In this document: positions 5,836-6,224 of the stretch, piece after piece | How the letters are laid out: every line of letters starts with the position of its first letter | Numbering within the stretch: position 1 is the first letter of the stretch | NCBI GenBank assembly: GCA_017621195.1 | Contig: JAGATO010000158.1 | Location: 1 to 6,224, forward strand | DNA: 6,224 nt | Source: Bacillota bacterium | Lineage (GTDB): Bacteria; Bacillota; Clostridia; Peptostreptococcales; Anaerovoracaceae | Reading direction: 5' to 3' | Notes under the pieces: model-generated | What the model was told of the DNA's origin: nothing | The model's database searches: none | What the model saw: only the letters and a program-made list of their open reading frames with translations | Made by a program: the position numbers and the translations under genes

Positions 5836-6224
5836 TTACTTTTCTTCCGAGGTATTGTATTTGCTCTTCGTTGCAATCTTATCGTCGCATTCCGCCTGGA
5901 ACTTCTTGACGGCAACGGAGGCCTTGTTCTGTGCCAGCAGCGTACCGGCTCCACCGATGCAGCCGCCGGGGCAGGCCATGCCTTCCATCAGATAGCCGTT
6001 TCTCTTTCCGGCCTGAGCGATCTTCAGCATCTTGGCGCACTCCGCCAGACCTTCAGCACGGTCCACCTTGATCTGCACGTTGGGATACAGTTCGTCCACG
6101 CAGTTGGCGATGGCGTCCGCTACGCCGCCGGCGACGGAATAACCACGACCGGCCGCAGTGGCATCATCGAATTTTTCATCGGTTTCGATATCGCCCAGCT
6201 CAATGCCCTTGGCCACGAACATGC
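5836..6224 (-). CDS. [FeFe]-hydrogenase, C-terminal end of H-cluster domain (5' part off window)
   Basis: The last 128 or so residues of an iron-only hydrogenase, which in fermenters interconverts protons and H2 using reduced ferredoxin. The frame is open to the window edge and the Met at 6222 lies inside the large-subunit fold, so the start and the ferredoxin-like and L1/L2 cysteine motifs are outside. Numbering from that Met: a segment like the family's ELAxMxxxxGI (MFVAKGIELG), an acidic DEKFDD (15-20), GRGYSVAGGVADAIANCV (25-42, the small-residue stretch before the helix), and the L3 motif EGMACPGGCIGGAG (80-93) with Cys84 and Cys88, of which the second should bridge the 4Fe-4S and two-iron parts of the H-cluster. 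The GGAG ending, rather than GGGQP, and the polar tail suggest the monomeric group-B type; this subgroup call is from memory of the family. The hydrogenase assignment is firm. Confidence 0.9.
   Translation of the reverse strand, partial: MFVAKGIELGDIETDEKFDDATAAGRGYSVAGGVADAIANCVDELYPNVQIKVDRAEGLAECAKMLKIAQAGKRNGYLMEGMACPGGCIGGAGTLLAQNKASVAVKKFQAECDDKIATKSKYNTSEEK

Noticed and set aside
1..6224. Mobile element, CRISPR array, phage genes, toxin-antitoxin or defence genes
   Set aside because: No direct-repeat arrays, terminal inverted repeats, transposase or recombinase motifs, or unexplained gaps. All space is taken up by housekeeping and metabolic genes with short spacers.

Overview
The window reads as an ordinary chromosomal stretch of an anaerobic, fermentative Bacillota, most likely a Clostridia member. 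Three things point there: strong purine-rich ribosome binding sites of the AGGAGG/AAGGA type, the C-terminal end of a monomeric-type [FeFe]-hydrogenase, and the Clostridia-like sequence style of SerC, SerA, RNase PH and RdgB. There are eight genes in three transcription units, with very little non-coding DNA. Two genes run off the window: serC on the left and the hydrogenase on the right.

Left part (1-2317, plus strand): serC (phosphoserine aminotransferase, first few codons missing) and serA (3-phosphoglycerate dehydrogenase, compact form with a C-terminal ACT domain). Together they turn 3-phosphoglycerate into phosphoserine. The last enzyme of the pathway, SerB, is not in the window. A perfect 12-bp hairpin with T runs on both sides (about 2343-2375) ends this unit and probably also the convergent unit from the other side.

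Middle part (2412-4667, minus strand): rph (RNase PH), rdgB (XTP/dITP pyrophosphatase) and a six-helix YihY/BrkB-family membrane protein. The last two overlap in an ATGA. This unit has its own promoter with an extended -10 element (4638-4667), directly downstream of the terminator of the unit before it.

Right part (4680-6224, minus strand): C-terminal end of an [FeFe]-hydrogenase, an Sfp-type 4'-phosphopantetheinyl transferase, and recX, tightly packed (12-base gap, then a 10-base overlap) and closed by a strong GC-rich intrinsic terminator (4680-4706).

I found no mobile element, CRISPR array, tRNA/rRNA, riboswitch or defence system, and no stretch over 300 bases without a gene. I do not see an undescribed system here. 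The points worth a second look are modest: the SerA active-site variant, a hairpin that may mask the rdgB ribosome binding site, the YihY gene joined to rph-rdgB, and the hydrogenase/PPTase/recX grouping.
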